DNA from: Acidobacteriaceae bacterium
Lineage (GTDB): Bacteria > Acidobacteriota > Terriglobia > Terriglobales > Acidobacteriaceae
Direction of reading: 5' to 3'
Assembly (NCBI GenBank): GCA_003140785.1
Contig: PLKY01000042.1
Coordinates: 16,572 to 38,239, forward strand
DNA: 21,668 nucleotides
Positions 7,583 to 16,800 of this stretch are shown in pieces. Each line of letters opens with the position of its first letter. Position 1 is the stretch's first letter. Both the position numbers and the translations under genes were made by a program. The notes beneath the pieces are model-generated. The model had not been told where the DNA came from. It saw nothing but the letters and a program-made list of their open reading frames with translations, and did no database searches.

Positions 7583-8464
7583 CTATGACTTCGATTCGCT
7601 GCCGTGCAGATTTGTGCGCGTCAGTACCTTGTCCACCACCTTCTCCACATCGGTGAGGAAGAAGCTGTTGGCGGGCTGCTGCACGGCGACCTTAGTTCCG
7701 TGGCCAAGAGCAGCGGCAATCTCGTTCCAACGGTATATCGTCGAATTCGCCGCCATAACCACGGGCTTACGTGCCGGTTCCGGCAGCGCGCTGTAGACAA
7801 CCCAGACGCCCAGCGTGAGTAGAATCAGCGACTCATTGAGGAACTGAAGTGGAGAGGTAAGCGAGGTGTTGCGCGACCAAAAGGAAGCCAGGATAAAGTC
7901 ATTGGCCGACATCAACCCAAAGCCGACGGCAATCCCGAAAGCTATATCACGCACGGAGAGATGCAGTGCATTCATGCTCAGGCAAAGGAAGGCCAAAAGG
8001 CTCAACTCGAGAATGCTGACCGAACGCATCAATGCATAAGCGATGTCAGGAATGATCAACACACCGCGATGCGAAAAAGGCACGGTGGCGATGCTGACGA
8101 TTACAGATGCCAGTGTGGCCCAGCGAAAAACCACGGTTCCCAGTTTCATCAAGCCTGCGAAAGAAGACAGCGCGGAGCGAAAAACCTCGAGGCAGATGAA
8201 AAACAGCGCGACGGCGCTCGCAATGTAGACCGCCCAATAGGCATAGAAATAAGCTGGGAAAAAGATATCTTGACGGACCCATGGCTGCGCCTGGATGAAC
8301 AGGAGACTTAACAGGATCGGCATCGACCCGACCCGCAGAACAAGATATGTATGCATTGCGGGAAAGCGGCGATGGAGCCCTTTTGTCCAGAAGATGAAGC
8401 CGAGCATGGCCCATAGCAGGAATTCGGCCCCGCTCATCAGCGACATCGCAGTGTTCAAAGGCAT
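7583..8464 (-). CDS. Polytopic membrane protein, unknown function
   Basis: A 293-residue protein with about seven hydrophobic helices over residues ~8-225 ('FLLWAMLGFIFW', 'YWAVYIASAVALFFICLEVF', 'FRWATLASVIVSIATV', 'LELSLLAFLCLSMNAL', 'DIAFGIAVGFGLMSANDFI' and 'LILLTLGVWVVYSAL'). The last ~65 residues are hydrophilic and probably cytoplasmic. The arrangement recalls the small seven-helix membrane proteins common in Terriglobia, for which I know no function. No conserved catalytic motif is evident. The start is supported by a modest purine-rich stretch upstream; the next Met is six codons in. It converges on rpmA through two shared hairpins. The 56-residue peptide gene lies ~110 bp upstream on the same strand but a hairpin separates them. 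Confidence 0.75.
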   Translation of the reverse strand: MPLNTAMSLMSGAEFLLWAMLGFIFWTKGLHRRFPAMHTYLVLRVGSMPILLSLLFIQAQPWVRQDIFFPAYFYAYWAVYIASAVALFFICLEVFRSALSSFAGLMKLGTVVFRWATLASVIVSIATVPFSHRGVLIIPDIAYALMRSVSILELSLLAFLCLSMNALHLSVRDIAFGIAVGFGLMSANDFILASFWSRNTSLTSPLQFLNESLILLTLGVWVVYSALPEPARKPVVMAANSTIYRWNEIAAALGHGTKVAVQQPANSFFLTDVEKVVDKVLTRTNLHGSESKS

Positions 8465-8547
8465 AGACGAACTTCCCTTTCATCCTGAGGGTTTCCCCAG
8501 AATAGCGCCTATGGCCTTTCAATTCAAATAGAAACCTGCACCGAAAG

Positions 8548-8567
8548 GGTAGCACTTTGGTGCTACC
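8548..8567 (-). terminator. Hairpin downstream of the small peptide gene
   Basis: GGTAGCAC (8548-8555) and GTGCTACC (8560-8567) form a perfect 8-bp stem with a 4-nt loop just 6 bp past the stop of the minus-strand peptide gene. The trailing T content on the minus strand is low, so termination may be partial or the hairpin may serve as a 3' stabiliser. Confidence 0.55.
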
Positions 8568-8573
8568 TCACTG

Positions 8574-8744
8574 CTATTTTTCACTTGCGGAACAGCCCAT
8601 TCCTGGTCCACATCCGGGGGATGGCAAACTGGATGTCGCGGAAAGATGGCTAACAGTGACGTTCGATCTCGAGGAAGAAAATGAAGCCGCGGCGGCACCG
8701 GCGACGATAACGGACAATGCGAAAATCCTGGCGGCGAGTTTCAT
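8574..8744 (-). CDS. 56-residue secreted peptide with Pro/Gly/Cys tail
   Basis: ATG 8744 (minus) opens a 56-codon ORF. Residues 1-19 form a textbook signal peptide: MKLAAR, then a hydrophobic core 'IFALSVIVAGAAAA' and a likely cleavage near 'AAAAS'. The mature part is Ser/Thr-rich and ends 'LPSPGCGPGMGCSASEK', with two cysteines five residues apart. AAGGGG on the minus strand (8754-8759) is 9 nt upstream. A hairpin follows the stop and another sits directly before the ribosome-binding site. The overall plan (signal peptide, Ser/Thr spacer, Pro-Cys tail) resembles small secreted peptides I associate with Terriglobia, whose role is unknown. The plus-strand ORF over the same DNA has no such features. 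Confidence 0.65.
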   Translation of the reverse strand: MKLAARIFALSVIVAGAAAASFSSSRSNVTVSHLSATSSLPSPGCGPGMGCSASEK

Positions 8745-8760
8745 ATCTAGTTACCCCTTA

Positions 8761-8789
8761 AGCGAATTTCTTGATACGAAGAATTCGCT
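8761..8789 (-). promoter_or_regulatory. Hairpin in the leader of the small peptide gene
   Basis: AGCGAATT (8761-8768) pairs with AATTCGCT (8782-8789), and CTT/AAG (8770-8772/8779-8781) extends the stem after a one-base bulge. On the minus strand it ends 1 nt before the AAGGGG ribosome-binding site, a position where folding could influence translation or mRNA stability. Function is inferred. Confidence 0.45.
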
Positions 8790-9096
8790 TTCTAACACTA
8801 AAGATACTAGCGCTGATTCTGCAGCAAGTCCATCTATTTCAGTAAGTTCCATAAGTAGTCATCGCCAATGGTACTAACGTAACATAGCACCCCAGTAATC
8901 TGCCCTTCGGTACCCATCTTCGGGCCGTGCTGTAATGCCATTTTTTCTCGCCGCCGCATGATAAAATGGACTCAGTGGAATTCGCTCAAAGCCCACGTAT
9001 TTCAAGCGCTTAATCCTCTCTCGACTCCCCGCCAATGGCGATCGGCAACCAGCACCTTCGTGGACCACGAAGCGAAAATCTCGCGAATGGACTTCT
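8790..9096. other. Intergenic region upstream of gyrB
   Basis: No gene is supported here. It should hold the divergent promoters of gyrB (plus) and the small peptide (minus). TAAAAT at 8962-8967 is a candidate -10 for gyrB, but no good -35 lies at the right distance, so I do not call a promoter. Confidence 0.4.
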
Positions 9097-11685
9097 ATGG
9101 CGACTCTTGCAGCTGACAACATCCCCGACAATGGCAACTACACCGGCGAAAACATCAAGATTCTTGAAGGCCTCGAAGCCGTTCGGCTTCGTCCGGCCAT
9201 GTACATTGGCTCGACCGGTGAAATGGGCCTGCACCACCTCGTGTATGAAGTAGTCGACAACTCTGTCGATGAAGCTCTCGCGGGCTATGCCAAAAAGATC
9301 GATGTCATCATTCACGTCGACAATTCCATCACGGTCATCGACGATGGGCGCGGCATCCCTGTCGACTTGATGCCGGTCGGCAACGGCCAAATGATGCCGG
9401 CCGTACAAGTAGTGCTTACGAAGCTTCACGCCGGCGGAAAATTCGATTCGTCCACCTACAAAGTTTCGGGCGGCCTGCACGGCGTTGGCGTGAGTTGCGT
9501 TAACGCTCTTAGCCAGGAGTTCAACGTCGAGATCTGGCGCGACAACCACACCTGGGAGATGGATTTCAGTTGCGGTCTCCCAACCAGCGAGTTGCGCAAG
9601 GCCGGTACCAGTAAGAAGCGTGGAACAAAGGTTCATTTTCTGCCGGATAAGAGCATCTTCGCGGCCACCGAGTACAACTACGACACGCTGGCCCAGCGGC
9701 TCCGCGAGCTCGCGTTCCTCAACAAAGGTCTCGAGATAACGCTGACCGACGAGCGGACTGCCGACCCCAAGACGGGCGACTCCAAGCGCACCGAGTTCAA
9801 ATACGCGGGCGGCATCGCGGAATTCGTGAAGCACCTCAACCGCGGCAAAACGGTTCTGCACGAAAAGCCGATCATGATGGAGGCCACGCGCGACGCCGTC
9901 GAAATCGAAATCGCGCTGCAGTACAACGACAGCTACTCCGAGACCGTCTTCAGCTTTGCCAACAACATCAATACGGTTGATGGCGGCTCGCACCTCTCTG
10001 GCTTTCGGACTGCGCTCACTCGCACCATCAACGCGATTGGACAATCGCTCGGCCTCTTCAAGGACTTGAAAGAGAACCTGAGTGGCGACGATGTCCGCGA
10101 AGGATTGGTTGCCGTCGTCAGCGTCAAGCTCTCGCAGCCCCAATTCGAAGGGCAAACCAAGGGCAAGCTCAACTCCGACATCGCAGGAACGGTGCAGGCC
10201 TTCGTCAACGAGCGCCTCGGTGGATTCCTTGAGCAAAACCCGCCCGTCGCCAGAAAGATCATCAACAAGGCCATTGAGGCAGCGCGTGCCCGCGAAGCTG
10301 CGCGCAAAGCACGCGACCTCACCCGCCGCAAGGGTGCGCTGGATGGCGGTGGCCTGCCCGGAAAACTTGCCGATTGCAGCGAACGCGATCCAAGCCGCTG
10401 CGAGCTCTATCTGGTCGAAGGTGAAAGCGCCGGCGGCACTGCCAAGCAAGGTCGCGATCGCCGCTTCCAGGCCATTCTGCCTCTGAAAGGCAAGATCCTC
10501 AACGTCGAGAAGGCACGTTACGACAAAATGCTGGGCCACGAAGAAATTCGTGCCATGATCACGGCGCTCGGCTGCGGCATCGGGAAGGACGACTTCGACG
10601 CCACCAAGATTCGCTACGGCAAGATCATCCTCATGACCGACGCCGACGTCGACGGCTCGCACATTCGCACCCTGCTGCTGACTTTTTTCTTCCGCCACAT
10701 GACGGAACTCATCAAGCGCGACAATATCTACATTGCGCAGCCGCCGCTTTTCAAGATCAAGAAGGGCCGCTTCGAGCAGTACATCAAGGATGAACGCGAG
10801 TTCGACAAGGTGATGGTCAATCGAGCCGCGGAAGGCTTGGTCGTGCGCCACGGCGAAGCGGCCAGCCGCATCGACGGCCCCGAGTTGATTCGCTTCATGG
10901 GCACGCTCAAGGAGTATCTCGATTTTGTCGAAAAGGTCGATAAGCGCATCCGAAACGAAAAGTTGACCGAGTTCCTGGCCCGCGCCGAGCTCACGCATCG
11001 CTCCGATTTCACCTCGAAGTCGGGGAGCACCGTCCCCGAAAAACTGGTCGAGCTACACGCGCAACTAAAGGAAGTCACGGCCGAATTTGGTTTCAAATCC
11101 CTGGCCAAGCCTGTGGAAGACGAAGAACATCACACATGGTCGATCAGTCTTGTTGACTCACAGAGCGCTGAGCGCCGCATCGACTGGACTCTGGCTTCGA
11201 GCCCTGAATTCCGGCAGATGATGGCCAAATACAGCCAGATCAAGGAGTATCTTGAACCGCCTTTTCTGGTCGAGTACGCCGCAAAGGCGGCGAGCGAGTC
11301 TGCCGCGGAAGAGTTGGAAGCTACCGAATTTGAAGAAGGTGAGACCCCCGCTGAAGTCAAAGCGGAGGTAAAGTCCGCGCGTCGCAGCGCACGCGTGCTT
11401 CGTGAGCCCGTCGAGAAGCAGACCGCCCGCGAACTCTATGCCCACATCGTCGAGCAGGGTAAGAAGGACTACTCCGTGCAGCGCTACAAGGGCCTGGGAG
11501 AGATGAGTGACACCCAACTCTGGGAGACCACCATGGACCCCGAGCGGCGCACACTGCTGCAGGTGAAGCTGGAAGACATCGTCGAAACCAACGAGATCTT
11601 CACTACGCTCATGGGCGAGGACGTCGAAAAGCGCCGCAAGTTTATCGAGGACAATGCACTCGACGTGAAAAACCTGGACATCTAA
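9097..11685 (+). CDS. gyrB: DNA gyrase subunit B
   Basis: An 862-residue type II topoisomerase ATPase subunit that, with GyrA, introduces negative supercoils. N-terminal GHKL ATPase: 'ILEGLEAVRLRPAMYIGS' (usual Gly of RPGMYIGS is Ala), 'EVVDNSVDEA' with the Mg-binding Asn (~55), 'DDGRGIP' (~82-88) and 'GGLHGVGVSCVNALS' (~125). The transducer domain follows. TOPRIM: 'EGESAGGTAKQGRDRRFQA' (~441) and 'DADVDGSHIRTLLL' (~513). The C-terminal 'YKGLGEM--TQLWETTMDP' is clear. Between TOPRIM and the tail lies an insertion (~640-770) ending in an acidic, Glu/Ala-rich linker, like the inserts in Gram-negative GyrB, which makes it longer than the ~640-residue Gram-positive form. The ribosome-binding site is weak. 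It is not beside dnaA, recF or gyrA here. Confidence 0.97.
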   Translation: MATLAADNIPDNGNYTGENIKILEGLEAVRLRPAMYIGSTGEMGLHHLVYEVVDNSVDEALAGYAKKIDVIIHVDNSITVIDDGRGIPVDLMPVGNGQMMPAVQVVLTKLHAGGKFDSSTYKVSGGLHGVGVSCVNALSQEFNVEIWRDNHTWEMDFSCGLPTSELRKAGTSKKRGTKVHFLPDKSIFAATEYNYDTLAQRLRELAFLNKGLEITLTDERTADPKTGDSKRTEFKYAGGIAEFVKHLNRGKTVLHEKPIMMEATRDAVEIEIALQYNDSYSETVFSFANNINTVDGGSHLSGFRTALTRTINAIGQSLGLFKDLKENLSGDDVREGLVAVVSVKLSQPQFEGQTKGKLNSDIAGTVQAFVNERLGGFLEQNPPVARKIINKAIEAARAREAARKARDLTRRKGALDGGGLPGKLADCSERDPSRCELYLVEGESAGGTAKQGRDRRFQAILPLKGKILNVEKARYDKMLGHEEIRAMITALGCGIGKDDFDATKIRYGKIILMTDADVDGSHIRTLLLTFFFRHMTELIKRDNIYIAQPPLFKIKKGRFEQYIKDEREFDKVMVNRAAEGLVVRHGEAASRIDGPELIRFMGTLKEYLDFVEKVDKRIRNEKLTEFLARAELTHRSDFTSKSGSTVPEKLVELHAQLKEVTAEFGFKSLAKPVEDEEHHTWSISLVDSQSAERRIDWTLASSPEFRQMMAKYSQIKEYLEPPFLVEYAAKAASESAAEELEATEFEEGETPAEVKAEVKSARRSARVLREPVEKQTARELYAHIVEQGKKDYSVQRYKGLGEMSDTQLWETTMDPERRTLLQVKLEDIVETNEIFTTLMGEDVEKRRKFIEDNALDVKNLDI

Positions 11686-11740
11686 CCTGTAGTACTAATT
11701 TTCGCGCATCGCTCCAGGGTAAGAAACTTCGACATCATCA

Positions 11741-11770
11741 AACCCCGCTTCTCAGGCTCGCGGGGTTTTT
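11741..11770 (+). terminator. Rho-independent terminator of gyrB
   Basis: AACCCCGC (11741-11748) pairs with GCGGGGTT (11760-11767), loop 11 nt, followed by a T-run. It starts 55 bp after the gyrB stop and overlaps the last codons of the convergent response-regulator gene. Confidence 0.85.
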
Positions 11771-12534
11771 GTTGCATCCAACAGCGCTTGCCAACCGGCT
11801 TTGCTCATCTTCTGCTTGCGGCCATTCGAAAGCAGAACCCAGCCCTCGCTGCGGCCCTCCCGCAGAATCTCCCGTACATGGTCGATGTTCACGATTGCGG
11901 AGCGATGGACGCGAATGAATTTCCGCGGATCCAGAGTCTCTGCGAGCTGCTTGATCGTCTCGCGTAACATCAGGCTCTTCGGCCCAACGTGGATGCAGGA
12001 GTAGTAGTCCGCAGCCTCGATCCATTCGATTTCGTCCACGTTCACAAACGAGTCCTTGGCCGCATTGGGAACAACCAACCGCTTCGGATACTCCTTGCGC
12101 TCCGCCGCTCCGGTTCCAAGCGCCGCCAGCATGGACTTCAACTGTTCCTGGGTCATCAGCGCGGCGTGCGCGGCAATCCGCTCTTTCACGCGGACAAGGG
12201 CAGCACGCAGCCGCTCTGGCTCGACAGGCTTGGTGAGGTAGTCGAGCGCGTGAACCTCAAAGGCCTTCACTGCATAGTGATTGTGCGCGGTGACGAACAC
12301 GGTAATCGGCATGTGCGCTGCGCCAACCTGCTCCACCACCTCAAACCCGCTGCTGCCCGGCATCTCAATATCGAGAAAGAGCACGTCGTGGCGCTTTTGC
12401 TTGAGCGCTTCAATGACCTCTCTGCCATTCCGGCATTCCCCCGCGATGTCCACATCTTCGTCGTTTGCCAAAAGCAATCTCAGTCGCTCTCTGGCCAGGG
12501 GTTCATCATCGGCAATCAGAGCACTCAGCTTCAT
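11752..12534 (-). CDS. LytTR-type response regulator
   Basis: A 260-residue DNA-binding response regulator. Receiver domain (1-120): acidic pair Asp9/Asp10 in 'IADDEP', phospho-acceptor Asp55 in 'VLFLDIEMPG', Thr82 and Lys102 in 'DYLTKPVEPERL'. After a linker, residues ~150-255 form a LytTR domain ('IEWIEAADYYSCIHVG', 'KFIRVHRSAIVNIDHVREI', 'LSNGRKQKMSKAGWQALL'), which binds direct repeats upstream of targets. Its ATG overlaps the histidine-kinase stop by one base (TGATG), so the two are coupled and form a cognate pair. No LytTR-type repeat was identified in the window, so targets are unknown. Its 3' end shares the terminator with gyrB. Confidence 0.95.
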   Translation of the reverse strand: MKLSALIADDEPLARERLRLLLANDEDVDIAGECRNGREVIEALKQKRHDVLFLDIEMPGSSGFEVVEQVGAAHMPITVFVTAHNHYAVKAFEVHALDYLTKPVEPERLRAALVRVKERIAAHAALMTQEQLKSMLAALGTGAAERKEYPKRLVVPNAAKDSFVNVDEIEWIEAADYYSCIHVGPKSLMLRETIKQLAETLDPRKFIRVHRSAIVNIDHVREILREGRSEGWVLLSNGRKQKMSKAGWQALLDATKTPRA

Positions 12535-13667
12535 CAGCTCCGCTCATAGGGAATCGCGATGGCAACCTCGAAGCCGCTGCCCGATGGTTGCGCTTTCATG
12601 ACATAACCATCCTGGTAAAAGTGCGCTAGCCTTTCGCGGGTGTTCTTCAATCCAATACCGTTGCCCGGCTTGGCATGACCATTGCGGCCCGCACCGGTGT
12701 CCCGCACTTCGAGGCGCAATAGATTTCCATCGCGCCGCGCCGTCGCCTCCACCAGCCCATCACTTTCGCAGTGCGCAATGCCGTGCCGAATCGCGTTTTC
12801 GACGATGGGCTGCAGCAGGAAACACGGCACCAGACTGTCGAGAGCGGCCGGTTCCACTTTGATCTCAATGCGCAGACGATCCGCAAATCGCACTTGTTCG
12901 ATGGCGAGATAATTCTCCACCACCTCCAATTCTTGCGAGAGCGGAACCTTTTCCGGAGTCGTTCGCTTCAGCGTGCTCTTCAAAATCGCGTTCAGATGAC
13001 CAAGCATTTCGGCTGCCTGTTGCTGCCTTCCAAGCTCAACGAGCGTGGTGATTGCATTCAGCGTGTTGAAGAGGAAATGAGGTTCCAGCTGCATCTGGAG
13101 CGCCCGCAATTGCGCCTCGGAAAGCTGCTTCTGCAGTTCGATGGATTTCATCGCCTCCCGTTGCGCGCGCATTTGGAACTGGACGATGCCGATCATCCCG
13201 AGAACGAATCCGTAGACAAGAATCTCAATGCCGAAGCGATTGATGTTCATCAGGCTCGTCCAGACAGCACGCGCCGTTGCGTGCGCGCGCCAATCGGCGT
13301 TGATGAATCCAAGACCGCCCAGCAGGAGAAGATGCACTGCGCCCAGGAGAGCTCCGATAGCCATGTGGACGGCAATCGCAACCGGCGAAAAGCCGAGAAT
13401 CAGCGGCTTGCGAAACCCTGTCGTCCAAAGCGCCCCCGCGATGAAACCCCACCAGGCCCACAAAACAAGCCCGTAATAGAGAGACGGCAGGTGCAAAACG
13501 GATTGGCATTCGCTCGCCGTGGCGAGCGCGAGCGCCAGCGAAGTGAACGCGATGACCGCGAAGCCGAACAAGTGAATTCGCGGTGTCGATCCTGTAGATC
13601 CGCTACTCTCGATTTGAGGCGCGATCTTTCCCGGCGTGGCGATTGCTGCAACCGCATTGGAATTCAT
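12534..13667 (-). CDS. LytS/YpdA-type sensor histidine kinase
   Basis: A 377-residue membrane kinase. About four hydrophobic helices: ~33-52, 63-82, 94-121 and 145-165. They make a membrane sensor with no large periplasmic loop or PAS/GAF domain. A short coiled coil (~168-193) leads to the His_kinase domain with phospho-acceptor His197 in 'LEPHFLFNTLNAI'. The ATPase domain shows N-box 'VENAIRHG' (Asn291), 'DTGAG' (~323) and 'GNGIGLKNTRERL' (~336). The frame is open back to 13817, but GAGGA (13676-13680) lies 8 nt before ATG 13667 and the extension is atypical, so I start there. It is upstream of and coupled to the response regulator. The 230-bp gap to the upstream gene holds no other gene. 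Confidence 0.93.
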   Translation of the reverse strand: MNSNAVAAIATPGKIAPQIESSGSTGSTPRIHLFGFAVIAFTSLALALATASECQSVLHLPSLYYGLVLWAWWGFIAGALWTTGFRKPLILGFSPVAIAVHMAIGALLGAVHLLLLGGLGFINADWRAHATARAVWTSLMNINRFGIEILVYGFVLGMIGIVQFQMRAQREAMKSIELQKQLSEAQLRALQMQLEPHFLFNTLNAITTLVELGRQQQAAEMLGHLNAILKSTLKRTTPEKVPLSQELEVVENYLAIEQVRFADRLRIEIKVEPAALDSLVPCFLLQPIVENAIRHGIAHCESDGLVEATARRDGNLLRLEVRDTGAGRNGHAKPGNGIGLKNTRERLAHFYQDGYVMKAQPSGSGFEVAIAIPYERS

Positions 13668-13675
13668 GGCCAAGG

Positions 13676-13680
13676 TCCTC
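13676..13680 (-). promoter_or_regulatory. Ribosome-binding site fixing the kinase start at 13667
   Basis: GAGGA on the minus strand, 8 nt before ATG 13667. The in-frame ATG at 13682 has no comparable site. Confidence 0.6.
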
Positions 13681-13897
13681 ATTGGACGAAATCTGCCCGA
13701 GCTGGGGTATCCGAATTGAACGACCATACCCTGGCGAATCCGATTCCAGACCGAGCGAGCCTGGACGGCACCGGAAACCGGATCGCTTCTATCAGAATGA
13801 TCTTCTCGGCTGGCCAACGCCAGCTTTTCTCAGTTTGTGCCGTGCCTTTTGCAGCGAATTGGTGCATTCCCGCAGTGTGCGAAGCGCTCAGCCTCAA

Positions 13898-16800
13898 TCA
13901 CTTTGAATTCCTCCGCGGCAGACCCACGCGAACGGAGAAGAGCGCGTGGTGCGAGAGGATGAAAAGCGTACGGCCGTCGGACCCGCCAAAAACGAGATCG
14001 ATCGGCCGCTCCGGCACATCGATCTCGGCGATCTGCTTGCCGGCCGGGTCGAATACAAACACCTGACCATTCGCGACGTAGACATTCCCTGCTCGGTCGA
14101 CGGCGACGCACTCACCGCCGCGCTCGGCGAACAGCTTCAGATCTTTCAGCGTCCCGTCGGCGTTGACCATCGCGCTGTAGGTCCGGTCCTCCGATGCGCT
14201 ACTGACGTAGACCCTCTGGCCGGGCATCGCGCGAATGAAGCCGTACGCATCGAGGTTATCCGAGAAGCGCCAGCCCGAAGTATCCGTCGCCGGTCCCTGC
14301 TGAAAGACCCGGCCCGCAGGCAAAACGACACTGTCATCCGGCGAAACATATTCTTTTAGCTTCGGTGCCGTCACGTCTTCTGCGAACATCTCGGCGAGCG
14401 TCTTGTACTTCATCGTGGCCGGGTCCAGTTGATCTTTGAATTCCCCGTTGTTCCAGTAGTTCACCGGGAAGAGTACCGCCGCACCTGGGTGTGCGGTCGC
14501 CACTCGCGGTGCGAGCACAGTGATCTGAGCGTCCGGCGATCCAGGTCGAAACGAATAGACAGTATTCTCCGGTCCAGCCGACGAAACGACCAGCAAGTCT
14601 CCGGCCCTGTCGAACGCCAGATTCACCGGGTCAAGCGCATTGTCGCGCTCGATCGTCAACCCCTCGGCCGCCGACCAACCATAAATACGCTGCTGATGGT
14701 GATCGACAAAATAGAGCTTGCCCGCCGCGTTGACTGCAGCTCCAGAGATCGAAAAGAATCCGTCTTCGAGCTTTTCCACCTTCGCACCGGGCGCGAGAAC
14801 AGCCGAAGCGTCGCTGGACGCAGGCTGGGCAGGCTTCGATGGAACATCGAGCACAGCAAACTCCCGCTCGCGTACCACAAGATGATGCGTCACGTCTTCA
14901 ATTGCGTTTTCGTATGGGAATTTGCTCACGCGTAGAAAAGTGCCGCAGCCGTTTTCGTCACAGATGCCATATCCACTCTCGGCATTCACGTGCATGTTTC
15001 GAAAATGAATATCACTTGAGTTGTAAAGGCGCACCGCAGCCGGGAAAGGCGCACGTGAGCGAGTCACACGATAGCCGTGATAGTTGGCGATCGTGATGTT
15101 CCTTGACCAGTCAAATTCCAGAGACAAGGATTCTGGACTCTCACCCGCTTCCTCTTCTGTCTGCGGAGCATTCACATCCCAATTCTCCGCGTGATCGAAC
15201 TTGATCTCGTTGCGCACGTGGTGCTCCGTCGAGAGCTCATACACATGACCCGGCGTCTTCGTGTTCGAAACAACAAAGCCGGCCTGCGCAAAAGTATTCG
15301 GCGTCCAAATGTCGGCAAATGTGCCTCCGCCTCCATCGGTCACCCACAGGCTCGGATACTGCCCGTCCCATCGCTTGCGTAGGTCAGAATCGGCCGTATG
15401 GTTATTGTTGTAGGGATCCGTTCCGCTCCCATGCCCGCCAAGAAAGCGCACATCGTCCACAAGAGAGCCGGCGCCCGCTTTCCAAAGCAGGGCAACCGCC
15501 CGCGGATTGATGCCACCCGCAAAAATGCCGATGCCGCTGACGATGTTGGCGCCTCCCGCAGGTGCAAAAAGCAGGGCCTTCGGCTCGCCGACACCCTGGT
15601 AGCCCGGCGTGGAATCGAGCAGATCGAATTGCGTCAGGGTCGGATGCAGCCCGATCAACACGGTATCGGGCTTGAGCGTAATCGCGTCGCTCACCACGTA
15701 ATGGCCGCTCGGAAAATACAGCACACGATGCCCTTCGATGGCCCTCCGAATTGCAGCCGTATCGTCCGTGACGCCATCGCCCTTCACGCCGAGACTGTGT
15801 ACATTTGCCCACTCTTCTGTCGGAGGCAAAGCGTGGATCGCCGGCGTCAATGATGAAGCCAAAACCTTCAGAGGCGTCGCGTCATAGCGCATTCCAACAG
15901 CGCCCATTTTTCCCTCGCCGGGCACGATGAGGCCATAGTTGAATTCATTCACCTCATAGAGGCCGGCGTTGCCCTGTACCTTCTTTCCGCTGTCGCGAAG
16001 AAGCGCCAACGTCGGCACATCCTGAAATACATCTTTCTCGAATCCAACTTCAGTGAGAGGGCTTTTCTCGTTGCTGATGATCACTGCCTGCCCGGAAACT
16101 TTCTCGAAAACGCAGTCCTTAGCCCATAACTCGTCTGAATATCCAGGATCAATATCGATAGCAGTCGGAACATCGCGAAACGTATCACGAATAAGCGTGA
16201 GTCCAACTTCATGTTCGCGGATTGCCGCGTCGCGCTGCCCTTCAAACGTTGAGTCAATGAGCGTGAATTGCCACGCCGGCGAAGTCTTCTCGGTGAGAAT
16301 GCCGTAGCGGCCGCCGTAGAAGTGCAGATCTTCTGCCTCGTTGCCAACCTGCGCGAGCGCGCCAAGTCCGGAGCCGATGTGAAAATCCATGTGACTGAGA
16401 TAAGAGTGTTGCGCAACATGGAAACGGATGGCGATCGCAGCTGGATTGCCGTCGCCGATCTCGAAGTCGATGTTGCTCATCGCCGAATAAAACGTGTTGG
16501 GATTTGCGTCCGCAACCGAATCATTCGGGGGCACACTTCCGGGCGGCGGAAAAGCGATGCGCGTGCCCGCTCGCGGAGTCTCGCCAGGAGTGAGGCCCGC
16601 GAAGATCACCATGTCTGCTACACCGGTTTGAAAACCGGGAGTGTGATCGGCGAGGCAAAAGACAGGTCGAGTCGCACCATAGCCGATGACGCGGACACCT
16701 GGCCAAACAAAGATGGTGCGTGTGAGCCGATAACGCCCGGACGGCACAAACACGATGCCTTCGCGTGCCGAGCTCCCTGCTTTGTCTATTGCCGCTTGAA

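Noticed and set aside
8557..8877. 106-codon plus-strand ORF between the membrane protein and gyrB
   Set aside because: Low-complexity tail, no ribosome-binding site and no domain; the minus-strand 56-residue ORF is better supported.
8935..8967. Possible gyrB promoter (ATGCCA ... TAAAAT)
   Set aside because: The spacing is 21 bp, outside the normal range, and the -35 match is poor.
9010..10998. 662-codon antisense ORF across gyrB
   Set aside because: It mirrors the codon structure of gyrB (GC-rich third positions remove stops on the opposite strand), has biased composition and no recognisable domain.
12771..14066. 431-codon plus-strand ORF over the histidine kinase gene
   Set aside because: It is rich in Arg, Gln and His, lies opposite a clear kinase and crosses into the next gene; a shadow.
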